Shown piece after piece: positions 17,595-26,119 of a stretch of 64,000 nt of DNA. How positions within the stretch are numbered: the stretch's first letter is position 1; every line of letters begins with the position of its first letter. The notes under the pieces are model-generated. The model saw only the letters and a list, made by a program, of their open reading frames with translations. It made no database searches and was not told where the DNA came from. The stretch comes from JAFGXW01 sp964634385 (lineage in GTDB: Bacteria > Bacillota_I > Bacilli_A > Izemoplasmatales > Izemoplasmataceae), in contig CAZWIZ010000001.1 of assembly GCA_964634385.1 (NCBI GenBank), positions 62,001 to 126,000 of the forward strand. Reading direction: 5' to 3'. The translations under genes were made by a program, and so were the position numbers.

Positions 17595-19389
17595 TAGCAC
17601 TATATCTTTTCTTTGCCTCTATTTGTCTATCTTTCGAGAAGTTCTTTATCCTCTTTAAATATCCAATTACTCTAGTAGCATAATCAACATCATAACTTGA
17701 ACATCGAGGGCATTTATTATGAGTTGCTTTATCAATATGTCCACACGAATTGCAAATTGTATTTTTAACATTAATAGTCCAATAATTTGTCTTATTAATT
17801 GCTGCTACTTTTAATAATTTTAAATATTGTTCATAATCTAAGTGTTCTTCCAAATTTAAGTGTAGTGCACTACCTCCATCAAGGTATTTAGTATACATAT
17901 CTCCGTGCAAAATAAATTTATCTATCGGGTTAGTTAACTCGTCTTCAACAATATAAAAATAACTATTATAACATTCACGTTTTACAACAAGATTATCTCG
18001 TAAATCCCATCGTGAATTTTTAACACCTAAGTTTTCTGCTGGTACAAATTCAGTATTAAACATTACACCAAATACTTTTTTAGCAAGCTTATTTTCATCA
18101 AAAATCGGCTTTAGAATATTATTAACAAAGTCCTGATAGTTTTTATTATCACTAATTCTAATATCTAAAAATTCAGCTGCTTCAATTAATCCATTAATCC
18201 CAATAGTTAGAAACTGTTTTTCCAAGCTTATAAATCCTGAACTATAAGCAGGAAGTAAATCATTTTTAAGAAACTCTTTAATGATTGAATAGTAAGCAAA
18301 TTGATATTTATGTATCTTTTTTACTTGTTCCCTTATATCTATCTTTTTTTGAACTAAACGATTAAGATTCATAGTAATAACATTAATGCTTCCAGTAGAT
18401 ACTCCTCCTGCTCCTAAAGAATAACTAAATGTATTATTAGATAGTTCGTTTCTTAGTCGACAACACGAGGCTAAACTATCAGCCTTTTCACTCATATAGA
18501 TAAATACACTTTGTCCTTCACTCAACTCTTTAGCTGTAACTCTTTTATATTCCTCATCAAATACATCGTTGTTTTTTGTTAAAAGAGCTATTGTTACTAC
18601 TGGAAAAGTTAGCAATGATTTTTCTCTCTCTAAATTAAACCATGACAAGAATTTTTGTTGAAGTTTATTCAAACTTTCCCAATGAGGAATAGAACCATCA
18701 GGAAATACAAAATCTGAAAATATTGCTTTAAAATAATATTTATCAAAGATTGAAATGTTCCAGAATACACTTTGATATCCTCTCGCTGCGGCTGGTTGAT
18801 TTATTGAATAAACAACTTGTTGAAAATAACCATCTATTTTCTTGTTAATTGTTTTAGGTTTTTTTTCAATAGTAACAATTTTATCATATTCTATATAGTA
18901 ATTATCTCCCCATTCTTTTCGTGCATAATAATCGAAATACATTAAGAATTCTACTGTAGCTATTGCTCCAGCAAACTGACTTGCCAATGCAAATACTAAA
19001 TTGATGAACGAACCACAAAATGAATCAATATTTTTGGGTGGTTTAGAGTCTCCTCCTAACCCTTGTAATCCTTCGAATAAAAAGGGGTACATACTAACAC
19101 TGGCACAATAAGGTTTTAATGAAGTTTCATCATGTGTATAAATTTCATGCGATTCAAGTTGTCTTATATATTCTTTACTTAAATCTTCATTATATAGTTG
19201 CTTTATTTTTTCATACATTAAATGTCGATTTAATATGATTTTATCAAATTTATTAAGTTCTTCACTCAAAGTCGCAATATTCTTTGATGTAATATTAGCA
19301 TTAGAATCATATTTCGATGCAGTTGCTGCATTACTGTTTCCCATATAATTGTCAACTATTTCAATATTTCTTTGTAAGGTTGTTTTCAT
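17581..19389 (-). CDS. nrdD: Anaerobic (class III) ribonucleoside-triphosphate reductase, short form
   Basis: 602-residue oxygen-sensitive reductase that makes deoxynucleotides with a glycyl radical. The C-terminus shows the zinc-ribbon CX2C...CX2C (CNSCGH, CPRCSS) and the radical loop RVIGYL with its Gly. Substrate cysteines occur in DSFCGSF and SCCRLR. Compared with enterobacterial NrdD (about 710) it lacks the N-terminal ATP-cone of about 100 residues, so overall dATP inhibition is probably absent. Start: ATG at 19389 with AAGGAG 8 bases before; an in-frame ATG at 19455 lies upstream of the terminator stem and is rejected. Expression is predicted to be set by the cobalamin riboswitch upstream. 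Confidence 0.93.
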   Translation of the reverse strand: MKTTLQRNIEIVDNYMGNSNAATASKYDSNANITSKNIATLSEELNKFDKIILNRHLMYEKIKQLYNEDLSKEYIRQLESHEIYTHDETSLKPYCASVSMYPFLFEGLQGLGGDSKPPKNIDSFCGSFINLVFALASQFAGAIATVEFLMYFDYYARKEWGDNYYIEYDKIVTIEKKPKTINKKIDGYFQQVVYSINQPAAARGYQSVFWNISIFDKYYFKAIFSDFVFPDGSIPHWESLNKLQQKFLSWFNLEREKSLLTFPVVTIALLTKNNDVFDEEYKRVTAKELSEGQSVFIYMSEKADSLASCCRLRNELSNNTFSYSLGAGGVSTGSINVITMNLNRLVQKKIDIREQVKKIHKYQFAYYSIIKEFLKNDLLPAYSSGFISLEKQFLTIGINGLIEAAEFLDIRISDNKNYQDFVNNILKPIFDENKLAKKVFGVMFNTEFVPAENLGVKNSRWDLRDNLVVKRECYNSYFYIVEDELTNPIDKFILHGDMYTKYLDGGSALHLNLEEHLDYEQYLKLLKVAAINKTNYWTINVKNTICNSCGHIDKATHNKCPRCSSYDVDYATRVIGYLKRIKNFSKDRQIEAKKRYSANELL

Positions 19390-19412
19390 TTTCTTTTTCT
19401 CCTTTTTTATAA

Positions 19413-19439
19413 TAAAAAAACTATCCAATGTATGGATAG
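19413..19439 (-). terminator. Riboswitch-controlled intrinsic terminator before nrdD
   Basis: On the minus strand a CTATCCA/TGGATAG stem with 5-base loop is followed by TTTTTTTAT, 24 bases before the nrdD start codon. Its 5' strand and loop contain CCATACAT, which can pair instead with ATGTATGG from the riboswitch P13 stem (19452-19459), so the terminator and the antiterminator exclude each other. Confidence 0.88.
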
Positions 19440-19451
19440 CCCAAAAAGGTT

Positions 19452-19545
19452 CCATACATCCTGTCCCCAGGGAATGTATTGAGTGAGTATCTGGCTTTAC
19501 AGTTACTGGGGTAGCATAGGGAATTATCCTATTTCCTCACTTAAT
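19452..19545 (-). ncRNA. Cobalamin (B12) riboswitch controlling nrdDG
   Basis: Minus-strand RNA 5' to 3': closing stem AGTGAG (19541-19536) with CTCACT (19487-19482); B12-box-like core GGAAATAGGATAATTCC, then CTGTAAAGCCAGATACT, matching the family's AACTGTnA..GCCAGnnAC consensus. Loop L5 holds CCCCAG (19511-19506); a downstream 8-bp hairpin (19479-19454) exposes CTGGGG (19470-19465), the complementary kissing loop typical of cobalamin riboswitches. It is a compact form lacking the P6 extension. The 3' strand of this hairpin is also the antiterminator strand. With ligand bound the terminator should form: OFF when B12 is present. Confidence 0.88.
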
Positions 19546-19557
19546 ATTACTAGTTAA

Positions 19558-19586
19558 ATACTACTTCATATAAAATGTTTTGTCAA
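19558..19586 (-). promoter_or_regulatory. Promoter of the nrdDG operon
   Basis: TTGACA (19586-19581) and TAGTAT (19563-19558) spaced by 17 bases, 15-20 bases ahead of the riboswitch; a near-consensus sigma-A promoter. Confidence 0.85.
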
Positions 19587-19603
19587 TATAAAAAGCATTA
19601 CAA

Positions 19604-19697
19604 TAGTGTAAAATGATTTTGGAAAAGTTATTAAAAAAGTATAAGTCTTTTGATATAATAAGAGTACGATCAATCATTATAAAATGGAACCTATAAA
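19604..19697 (+). mobile_element. Solo left end of the same insertion sequence
   Basis: Matches 16457 onward: TAGTGTAAAATGATTTTGG then a TATAATA and AATCAT...AAAATGGA stretch, but the transposase is missing. Together with the copy at 16457 it brackets nrdDG in direct orientation. Confidence 0.6.
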
Positions 19698-19793
19698 AGT
19701 GGTGTTTTTAATGAAAACATAAATAAACCAAGAAGAAAAATGTCTCACTATTTCTTTTTATTTAGTTATATCCCCCTTCTTGACACAGAACCA

Positions 19794-19822
19794 AAAAAGC
19801 TAAGAGAATTTTCTCTTAACTT
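19794..19822 (-). terminator. Intrinsic terminator after the alcohol dehydrogenase gene
   Basis: Minus strand: TTAAGAGAA...TTCTCTTAG stem then GCTTTTTTGG. Confidence 0.8.
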
Positions 19823-19847
19823 TGTTTAAAATTAATATATTAATCTT

Positions 19848-21008
19848 TTATAAAGAATACATTAATATATTTTTTACATCTTCTTTTGTCAAAGGAACAA
19901 ATCTTCCAAGTGTTTTATCTTTCACAGATTTAGAAGCTAATTCATCTAAATCTGGGTTAATAATTCCAACATCTTTTAATGACAATGGCATATCAAGCGA
20001 ACGATAAAAATTAAATACTTCCGATATTCCTTGAACTGCGACATGTGCTTTATTTAATTCAGGTTCAATACCCCAAACATTCACTGCAAATTCATAGAAT
20101 TTATCAATATTATCTTCATTTAAAATATGTTTCATCCAGTGTGGTGCAAGAATTGAAAGACCATCTCCATGAGCGATATCATAATAAGCACTTAAAACAT
20201 GTTCAGTTGTATGGTTAAATCCTTCAAAATCTTTTGAGAAACCTGTTATTCCATTTAATGCCAATGTACTTGAAAACATTAAGTTAGCTCTTGCTTCATA
20301 GTTATTTGGTTCTTTTAATGCAATTGGACCATAATGGATGATTGTTTTCATTATAGCTTCACATATTCTATCATTCAAGTATGACTTTTCATTGCTAAAA
20401 TAAAATTCATAAACATGTGTTAAAGAATCAACTATCCCACATCCTGTTTGATGTTTAGATACAGTATAAGTTACCGTTGGATCTAATATTGAAAACTTGG
20501 GATTAGTATAAGGGCTTCCCCATCCGTTTTTTTCTTTTGTAGTAAAATTAGTAACAACACTACCAGAATTCATTTCAGAACCAGTTGCCGCTAGTGTTAA
20601 GATAGACGCAATAGGTAACGCCCCTTTAGACTCAACTTTATACGAATAAAAATCCCAAGGATCTCCATCATATATTGCCGCAGAAGCTATTCCTTTTGAT
20701 GCATCAATCACACTCCCACCCCCAACACCTAACACTAAATCAATGTGATATTTCTTACAAAGTTCTCCACCTTTTCTAATTGATTCAATTCGAGGATTAG
20801 GGTTTATTCCACCAAAATCAAATACATTTATATCTTCAGTTTTCAGCAATTTGATTACTCGCTCGTATAATCCTGATTTTTTAATGTTACTTTTACCATA
20901 AACTAATAAGATATTTTTACCAAATTCTTTACAAAGCTTTCCGACTTTATCAATTTCATCTTTTCCAAAATATATTTTTGTTGAATTATAAAAATAGAAA
21001 TTTTTCAA
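19848..21008 (-). CDS. Iron-containing alcohol dehydrogenase (butanol dehydrogenase type)
   Basis: 386-residue group III alcohol dehydrogenase, cytosolic, reducing aldehydes such as butanal or acetaldehyde with NAD(P)H. Seen: start MKNFYFYNSTKIYFGKDEI, nucleotide motif GVGGGSVIDASKGIA (about 92-106), the metal ligands in VDSLTHVYEFYF and HTTEHVLSAYYDIAHGDGLS. The start is TTG at 21008, six bases after GAGGTGAT; the GTG at 21017 is inside the ribosome site. Single gene, divergent from tldD. Could serve NADH disposal during fermentation. Confidence 0.9.
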   Translation of the reverse strand: MKNFYFYNSTKIYFGKDEIDKVGKLCKEFGKNILLVYGKSNIKKSGLYERVIKLLKTEDINVFDFGGINPNPRIESIRKGGELCKKYHIDLVLGVGGGSVIDASKGIASAAIYDGDPWDFYSYKVESKGALPIASILTLAATGSEMNSGSVVTNFTTKEKNGWGSPYTNPKFSILDPTVTYTVSKHQTGCGIVDSLTHVYEFYFSNEKSYLNDRICEAIMKTIIHYGPIALKEPNNYEARANLMFSSTLALNGITGFSKDFEGFNHTTEHVLSAYYDIAHGDGLSILAPHWMKHILNEDNIDKFYEFAVNVWGIEPELNKAHVAVQGISEVFNFYRSLDMPLSLKDVGIINPDLDELASKSVKDKTLGRFVPLTKEDVKNILMYSL

Positions 21009-21109
21009 ATTTATCACCTCTTAAAATAATTATAACACTACTAATATTAATAAAATATTGTATTACTTTTTTTTCTTTATCTTAAGGTCAAAATAACATT
21101 AATTGTTTA

Positions 21110-21138
21110 TTGCTCAATAATCTAAGATAAGCTATAAT
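21110..21138 (+). promoter_or_regulatory. Promoter of tldD-tldE
   Basis: TTGCTC (21110-21115), 17-base spacer, TATAAT (21133-21138). Confidence 0.7.
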
Positions 21139-21160
21139 ATATTTTGATGAGGTGATTAAT

Positions 21161-22585
21161 TTGAAAGCAAAATTAAGCAAGTATTTAATAAATCAAAAAC
21201 AGTTATTAAAAGCTATCGTTTTTGATTTATGTAAAGACTTTAAATATGTTAGTATTTTAGGTAGTGATACCATTGGAAATATTTATAATGTATCAAAAAC
21301 GTCAAGCAGTGTTGGTGACTCAATGTGGGGAGAAAGAGGATTTGTTTTAAGAGTATATAATGGATACAATTATAGTGAATATTCTTTTAATAAACTTGAC
21401 GATATTAGTTTTATCAAAAAACGCATAAAAGAAATCGCAAAAGATGATATTAATATTCTAATCAAAAAAGGAATTGATTTTCTTGAATATCCAATCATTA
21501 ATGAAGAAGAAATTAATGATAATTATTTTTCTGATTTTGAAAAAAATCCTTTCACTGTTTCAAGTAAAGACAAACTGGCTAAAATGTCTGAATTAATGAA
21601 TCAAGGGTTAAGTAAAAGTGAATACTTTATTGATTTTAGAGTTAGTTATGAAGAAGTTAAAATCTCAAAGATTTTTATATCTTCAAAAAAAGACTTAGCA
21701 CAAAGTATTTTATATACAAATATATCTCTTGTTGGAATTGCTAGAAAAGATGGAAACATAAAATATGACTATAAAGGGATGAGTGGACTTAAAGGGTATG
21801 AAATTTTTGAAGATGCATACAAAAATATTGATGCTGTAACGACAAGTGTTATTGAATTACTAGACGCTAAAAGAATAAAACCTGGCACTTATGATATAAT
21901 ATGCGATCCTGATGTTAGTGGTTTAATTGCTCATGAAGCTTTTGGACACGGAGTTGAAATGGATATGTTTGTTAAAAATCGTGCAAAAGGACAAGAATTC
22001 ATTAATAAAGCTGTTGCTAGTGAAAAAGTAAATATGAGAGATGGCGCACAAAGTGCGACAGAAGTTGGTACTTATCTATTTGATGATGAAGGCACATTTG
22101 GTACTGATACACTAATTATTGAAAATAGTATCCTAAAATCAGGAATTAGTGATTTGTTGAGTGCTTTAAAACTTGGCACAGTTCCAACTGGAAATGGGAG
22201 AAGAGAAAGTTTTGAAAGAAAAGCATACGCTCGTATGACTAACACTTTCTTTGAAGGTGGAAATGATAAATTAGAAGATATGATTTCTTCAATCAAAAAA
22301 GGTTATATGTTAGAAGGATATTTTAGTGGTATGGAAGACCCTAAAAACTGGGGAATTCAATGTATGATTGCTAAAGGTAGAGAAATTATTGATGGTAAGT
22401 TCACAGGTAATTTAGTTAGTCCTGTCTTACTTACAGGGTATGTTCCTGACTTATTAAAATCGATTTCAATGGTAACTAATAATCTTGAGCTTAGTGGTAC
22501 AGGAGCTTGTGGTAAAGGTTATAAAGAGTGGGTAAAAGTATCTTCTGGAGGTTCTTATATCAAAGCTATTGGGAGGTTAGGTTAA
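21161..22585 (+). CDS. tldD: TldD-type metalloprotease subunit
   Basis: 474-residue subunit of the TldD/TldE heterodimeric peptidase, known for trimming modified peptides (microcin B17 leader) and CcdA. The zinc motif HEAFGH (HExxxH) is at about residues 261-266, and a later GYVPDLLKSISMV...GTGACGKGYKEWV block is family-typical. Start: TTG at 21161 preceded by GATGAGGTGATT; the GTG at 21152 overlaps that site. Its TAA overlaps the tldE ATG by one base. No RiPP precursor is visible nearby, so a general proteostasis role is likely. Confidence 0.92.
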   Translation: MKAKLSKYLINQKQLLKAIVFDLCKDFKYVSILGSDTIGNIYNVSKTSSSVGDSMWGERGFVLRVYNGYNYSEYSFNKLDDISFIKKRIKEIAKDDINILIKKGIDFLEYPIINEEEINDNYFSDFEKNPFTVSSKDKLAKMSELMNQGLSKSEYFIDFRVSYEEVKISKIFISSKKDLAQSILYTNISLVGIARKDGNIKYDYKGMSGLKGYEIFEDAYKNIDAVTTSVIELLDAKRIKPGTYDIICDPDVSGLIAHEAFGHGVEMDMFVKNRAKGQEFINKAVASEKVNMRDGAQSATEVGTYLFDDEGTFGTDTLIIENSILKSGISDLLSALKLGTVPTGNGRRESFERKAYARMTNTFFEGGNDKLEDMISSIKKGYMLEGYFSGMEDPKNWGIQCMIAKGREIIDGKFTGNLVSPVLLTGYVPDLLKSISMVTNNLELSGTGACGKGYKEWVKVSSGGSYIKAIGRLG

Positions 22586-23889
22586 TGATTAAAGAAATAA
22601 TTAGTTTATTAAAAGAAAAGAAAAATATTGATGAATTTAGAATTATATTAGAAAAAACTACTTCTAACGAACTATTCTTTATTAAAGATAAACTTAATAT
22701 GTCACGAGGAAAAGATGTCACTCATATTAATATTACAATTTATCGCAACTTTAAAAAAGATGGTAAATCTTTTAAAGGATCCAGCACAACAAAAATATCT
22801 CCAACAATGTCAATAAAAGAAATTAATGATAAGGTAGATATGGCATCTTTGGCTGCATCATTCGTTAATAATCAATATTATGATTTAGTCGATCCAACTG
22901 ATGATATTGCTCCTGAAATTAAAAGTAAATTTAGTGATGGTAATATCATTGAACACATTAGTTGCTTAGTCAAAGATTTATTTAGTGAAGAAAACACAGT
23001 CGAAGGCGCAAGTATTAATTCATGTGAATTTTTTATAAATAAAAAAAACATTAGACTCATCAATTCAAAAGGTGTAGATATTGAATATGATTTATATAAC
23101 GGACAAATAGAACTAATAACGGAGGCTTCTTCAAAAACAGAAAGTGTTGAATTATTTGAAGTTTTAAATTTCTCTGATTATGATCCTGAATGGATCAAAA
23201 ACATCGTCAAAGAAACATTGCTTAAAACCAAACTAAGAGCGAAAGCAATTCCGCTACCTTCAGTTAAAAATATTCCAATTATCTTAACTGGTGAAGCAGT
23301 AAAAACCTTCTTTGAATACTACTATGTAAAGGCTTCAGGAAAAATGGTTTACGAAGAAATATCACAAAGTAAAATCGGTGACATAATTCAATCAGGTGAA
23401 ATAAAAGGTGATTGTATAACGGCTTCATTTGTACCTGAAATAAAAAATTCAACTCTTTCAAGATATTATGATGATGATGGATTTTTCTTAAAAGAAGTAT
23501 CAGTTATTAAAGAAAGCAAATTAATAAACTATATCGCAGATAAACGCTATGCCGACTATCTAAAAATAAAACCAACAGGTAGTATTGTAAATGTCGTTAT
23601 TAGTGGTGGAAGTAAGTCAATTGAAGAACTAAAAAAAGATCCTCATTTAGAATTATTCAATTTTTCAGACTTCCAAATGGAACCTATCACAGGGAACTTT
23701 GGTGGAGAAATAAGACTTGGAATATATTTTGATGGAAAAGCATCAATTCCCATTACTTTAGGAAGCATTTCTGGTAATGCTAAAAAAGTTGAACAAAATT
23801 TATACTTTTCTAAAGAACTTCAAAGTCTTAATGGCTTCATTGGACCAAAGATTATTAAAATTAACAATGTAACTATTTCTGGAAACTAA
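22585..23889 (+). CDS. tldE: TldE/PmbA-type protease partner subunit
   Basis: 434-residue TldE (PmbA) homolog, the non-zinc partner of TldD. It lacks HExxxH and ends with a beta-rich domain (FGGEIRLGIYFDGKASIPITLGSISG...FSKELQSLNGFIGPKIIKINNVTISGN) as usual for PmbA. ATG at 22585 follows GGGAGG by 8 bases and shares one base with the tldD stop (TAATG), so the two subunits are translationally coupled. A longer frame from 22528 overlaps tldD and is not supported. Confidence 0.9.
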   Translation: MIKEIISLLKEKKNIDEFRIILEKTTSNELFFIKDKLNMSRGKDVTHINITIYRNFKKDGKSFKGSSTTKISPTMSIKEINDKVDMASLAASFVNNQYYDLVDPTDDIAPEIKSKFSDGNIIEHISCLVKDLFSEENTVEGASINSCEFFINKKNIRLINSKGVDIEYDLYNGQIELITEASSKTESVELFEVLNFSDYDPEWIKNIVKETLLKTKLRAKAIPLPSVKNIPIILTGEAVKTFFEYYYVKASGKMVYEEISQSKIGDIIQSGEIKGDCITASFVPEIKNSTLSRYYDDDGFFLKEVSVIKESKLINYIADKRYADYLKIKPTGSIVNVVISGGSKSIEELKKDPHLELFNFSDFQMEPITGNFGGEIRLGIYFDGKASIPITLGSISGNAKKVEQNLYFSKELQSLNGFIGPKIIKINNVTISGN

Positions 23890-23891
23890 AA

Positions 23892-23934
23892 CAAAAAGAC
23901 TTTGTTTTCAATACAAAACATAGTCTTTTTTTTA
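23892..23934 (+). terminator. Intrinsic terminator after tldE
   Basis: AAAAAGACTTTGTTTT / AAAACATAGTCTTTTT arms with one internal mismatch, then a T run. Confidence 0.85.
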
Positions 23935-23939
23935 ATTTT

Positions 23940-24062
23940 TCAATAAGAAGCCAACAACTTCAAAATCTGCATATTCATTAAATCTATTTTTTCATAAAAT
24001 ACTTTTTGTTTCGCTGATTTTCCTGTCATTATCTATGTAAAGATTTAATATAGCCTTCTAAT
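23940..24062 (-). pseudogene. Remnant of a GNAT acetyltransferase C-terminus
   Basis: On the minus strand the translated pieces KVFYEKI and, after a frame change, FNEYADFEVVGFLLK line up with the usual GNAT ending (FYEK.GF....). Stops and shifts break it and nothing is left upstream except the truA end. It is a decayed fragment and has no function. Confidence 0.45.
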
Positions 24063-24088
24063 CAAAAACTAAATTCTTATAAATAATA

Positions 24089-25153
24089 TCATTCATAATA
24101 AATTACCTCTTTTAAGTATAGGCCGCAGCTAGGTGCTTTCCAAGTCACTTTAGAAGAGTCTTTCATATCAATAAAATTAGTAATAGAATGTTTAGATTTA
24201 CCTTGTGATATTTCAATTAATGTACCAATTAGATATCTAACCATATATCGTAAAAATCCTTTTCCAATAATTGAAATATATAGATGAGTGTCCGTTTTTT
24301 TTAGACTTACGTCAATAATTTCCCGAACCATTATTTTGTCTTCTTTTGTTTTTGTAAAACTTGTAAAGTCATGTACACCAACAAGTTTATTCAATTCTTT
24401 ATTTAATATTTCTAAATTGAAATTTTGTACAAACCATTCATAATTTCTTTGAATAGGGTTATATTCTTTATAATTAATAACATACATATATTCCTTAGAC
24501 AAAACATCATATCGGCAATGAAAAGTTTTATGTTCTTTTGAACTTGATTTAAAATATATAGAGTCTGGTAAATAACTTCTTAAAACTCGTGCAAAATCTT
24601 TAGGTTCAATCTTACTTAATGTATCAAAATGAATCACTTGATTTAAAGCATGAACTCCTTTATCAGTTCTACCGCTTGAAGAAATAGTTATGTCTTCTTT
24701 GGTTAGATATTTTAATCCTTTTTCAATATCACCTTGAACAGTTCTTAAATTAAGTTGTCTCTGAAATCCACTGTAAATTGACCCGTCATATGAAATAACA
24801 CATTTTATACGTGTATATTTAGGATTATCAAAAGACTCGTAAATACGAATTATTTTATCTTTTTTAAAAACAAACTTAACAATTACTTCAGCATTTAGAA
24901 TTGTCTTTTTATACTCATATTTTAATAATACATCGCAATACAATATATTATAAAACTCTTCTATATTACGAATAGAAAAATCTAATAATTTAAATTTTTG
25001 GAATTCATTTTCAATATCTTCATAACTAAAAATAACGTTTTTAAAAAAATTTCTGATTCCAAATTTATCTTTTGATAATATATTTCTTAATGCTTTACTA
25101 TCTTTGTTTATCCAGGCTTTATAATATAATTTTATTACATCTGTTTTTTTCAT
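24089..25153 (-). CDS. truA: tRNA pseudouridine synthase TruA with extra N-terminal NTF2/SnoaL-like domain
   Basis: 354 residues against about 245 for ordinary TruA. The TruA part starts near residue 110 with IKCVISYDGSIYSGFQRQ and has the catalytic Asp in SSGRTDKGVHAL, HDFTSFTK and the ending GLYLKEVIYYE. It makes pseudouridine at tRNA positions 38-40. Residues 1-108 (KTDVIKLYYKAWINKDSKAL...) look like an NTF2/SnoaL-like cone domain. The frame is continuous without a stop or internal ribosome site. ATG directly follows the ecfT TAA with no gap, so it is co-transcribed as often seen for ecfA1-ecfA2-ecfT-truA. Added domain's role unknown. Confidence 0.85.
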   Translation of the reverse strand: MKKTDVIKLYYKAWINKDSKALRNILSKDKFGIRNFFKNVIFSYEDIENEFQKFKLLDFSIRNIEEFYNILYCDVLLKYEYKKTILNAEVIVKFVFKKDKIIRIYESFDNPKYTRIKCVISYDGSIYSGFQRQLNLRTVQGDIEKGLKYLTKEDITISSSGRTDKGVHALNQVIHFDTLSKIEPKDFARVLRSYLPDSIYFKSSSKEHKTFHCRYDVLSKEYMYVINYKEYNPIQRNYEWFVQNFNLEILNKELNKLVGVHDFTSFTKTKEDKIMVREIIDVSLKKTDTHLYISIIGKGFLRYMVRYLIGTLIEISQGKSKHSITNFIDMKDSSKVTWKAPSCGLYLKEVIYYE

Positions 25154-26119
25154 TTAGAAAATTATCCTCAGTACAATAGTAGTTACTAATACTAATACAC
25201 AAAATACAATAACTATTGTATCTCTATTTTGCCAAGTTAAAACATGTATTCTTGTTCTTATTCTGCCCGGTACAAAACTTCTCGCTTCCATCGCATTAGC
25301 AAGATCATCACTTCTTTTAAAGCTAATAATAAACATTGGAACAAGTAAACTTATAATTTGCATTATCTTATCTTTAAACTTTCCTTCAGAAAAATCTACT
25401 CCACGACTAGCTTGTGCAAGCATTATTTTGTTTGCTTCATCTAATAAAGTAGGTATATATCTTAATGAAATAGATATGATTAAAGCAATTTCTTCAGAGT
25501 TGATTTTAACTATATCTAATGGTTTCAATATCTTTTCTAATCCTAAATTCAAATCAGTTGGTTTTGTAGTTAATGTTAAAATTGTTGATAATGTAACAAT
25601 TATAATTAGTCTGACCATAATAAATGACGCTCCTAGAATCCCATCTTTATATATCGTTAGATTTTTAAAAATCAAAATTTGTCCTGGTGTATATAATGAC
25701 AATATTGTTAAAATACCAAAAATCATTAGTAAAAGGTATAAGAATCTAAATTTAATATATCTTCTTGTAAAATACCAAATAAAAATTACTAAAATAACAA
25801 TAACTAAATTATATGATGATATTGTAAGAGTAGTATCTAATATAACCGCTCCTGTTTTAATAAATAATATTTGAAATATAAACGTAAAGAGTAATAATAT
25901 CATAATTGGTTTTAATCCTCTTGCAATTCTTATAATAGGAATTCCACCAATTTTTAAAATAACTAGGACACCAAACAGCATATAAATTATATGAGTGATA
26001 TCTTTAAAAATAAAAGCACTTACCATTAGTATTCCTAAAGCTAAAATTTTACTTCTTGGATCCATTTTATATAAAAAGCTATTTCCAGGAATATATTGGC
26101 CAACTATAATGTTTTTCAT
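25154..26119 (-). CDS. ecfT: ECF transporter transmembrane protein EcfT
   Basis: 321-residue T component that couples ATP hydrolysis to substrate-binding S components for vitamins and metals. Hydrophobic with six or more spans; the two coupling-helix motifs are seen as QASRGVDFSEGK and AMEARSFVPGRIRT. Slightly longer than usual (about 265) because of extra hydrophobic segments at about 95-150. It overlaps ecfA2 by one base. No S component lies nearby, consistent with a shared group II ECF module. Confidence 0.92.
   Translation of the reverse strand: MKNIIVGQYIPGNSFLYKMDPRSKILALGILMVSAFIFKDITHIIYMLFGVLVILKIGGIPIIRIARGLKPIMILLLFTFIFQILFIKTGAVILDTTLTISSYNLVIVILVIFIWYFTRRYIKFRFLYLLLMIFGILTILSLYTPGQILIFKNLTIYKDGILGASFIMVRLIIIVTLSTILTLTTKPTDLNLGLEKILKPLDIVKINSEEIALIISISLRYIPTLLDEANKIMLAQASRGVDFSEGKFKDKIMQIISLLVPMFIISFKRSDDLANAMEARSFVPGRIRTRIHVLTWQNRDTIVIVFCVLVLVTTIVLRIIF

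Noticed and set aside
19390..19455. N-terminal extension of NrdD from ATG 19455
   Set aside because: It would begin before the terminator stem and lacks a ribosome site; the ATG at 19389 has AAGGAG.
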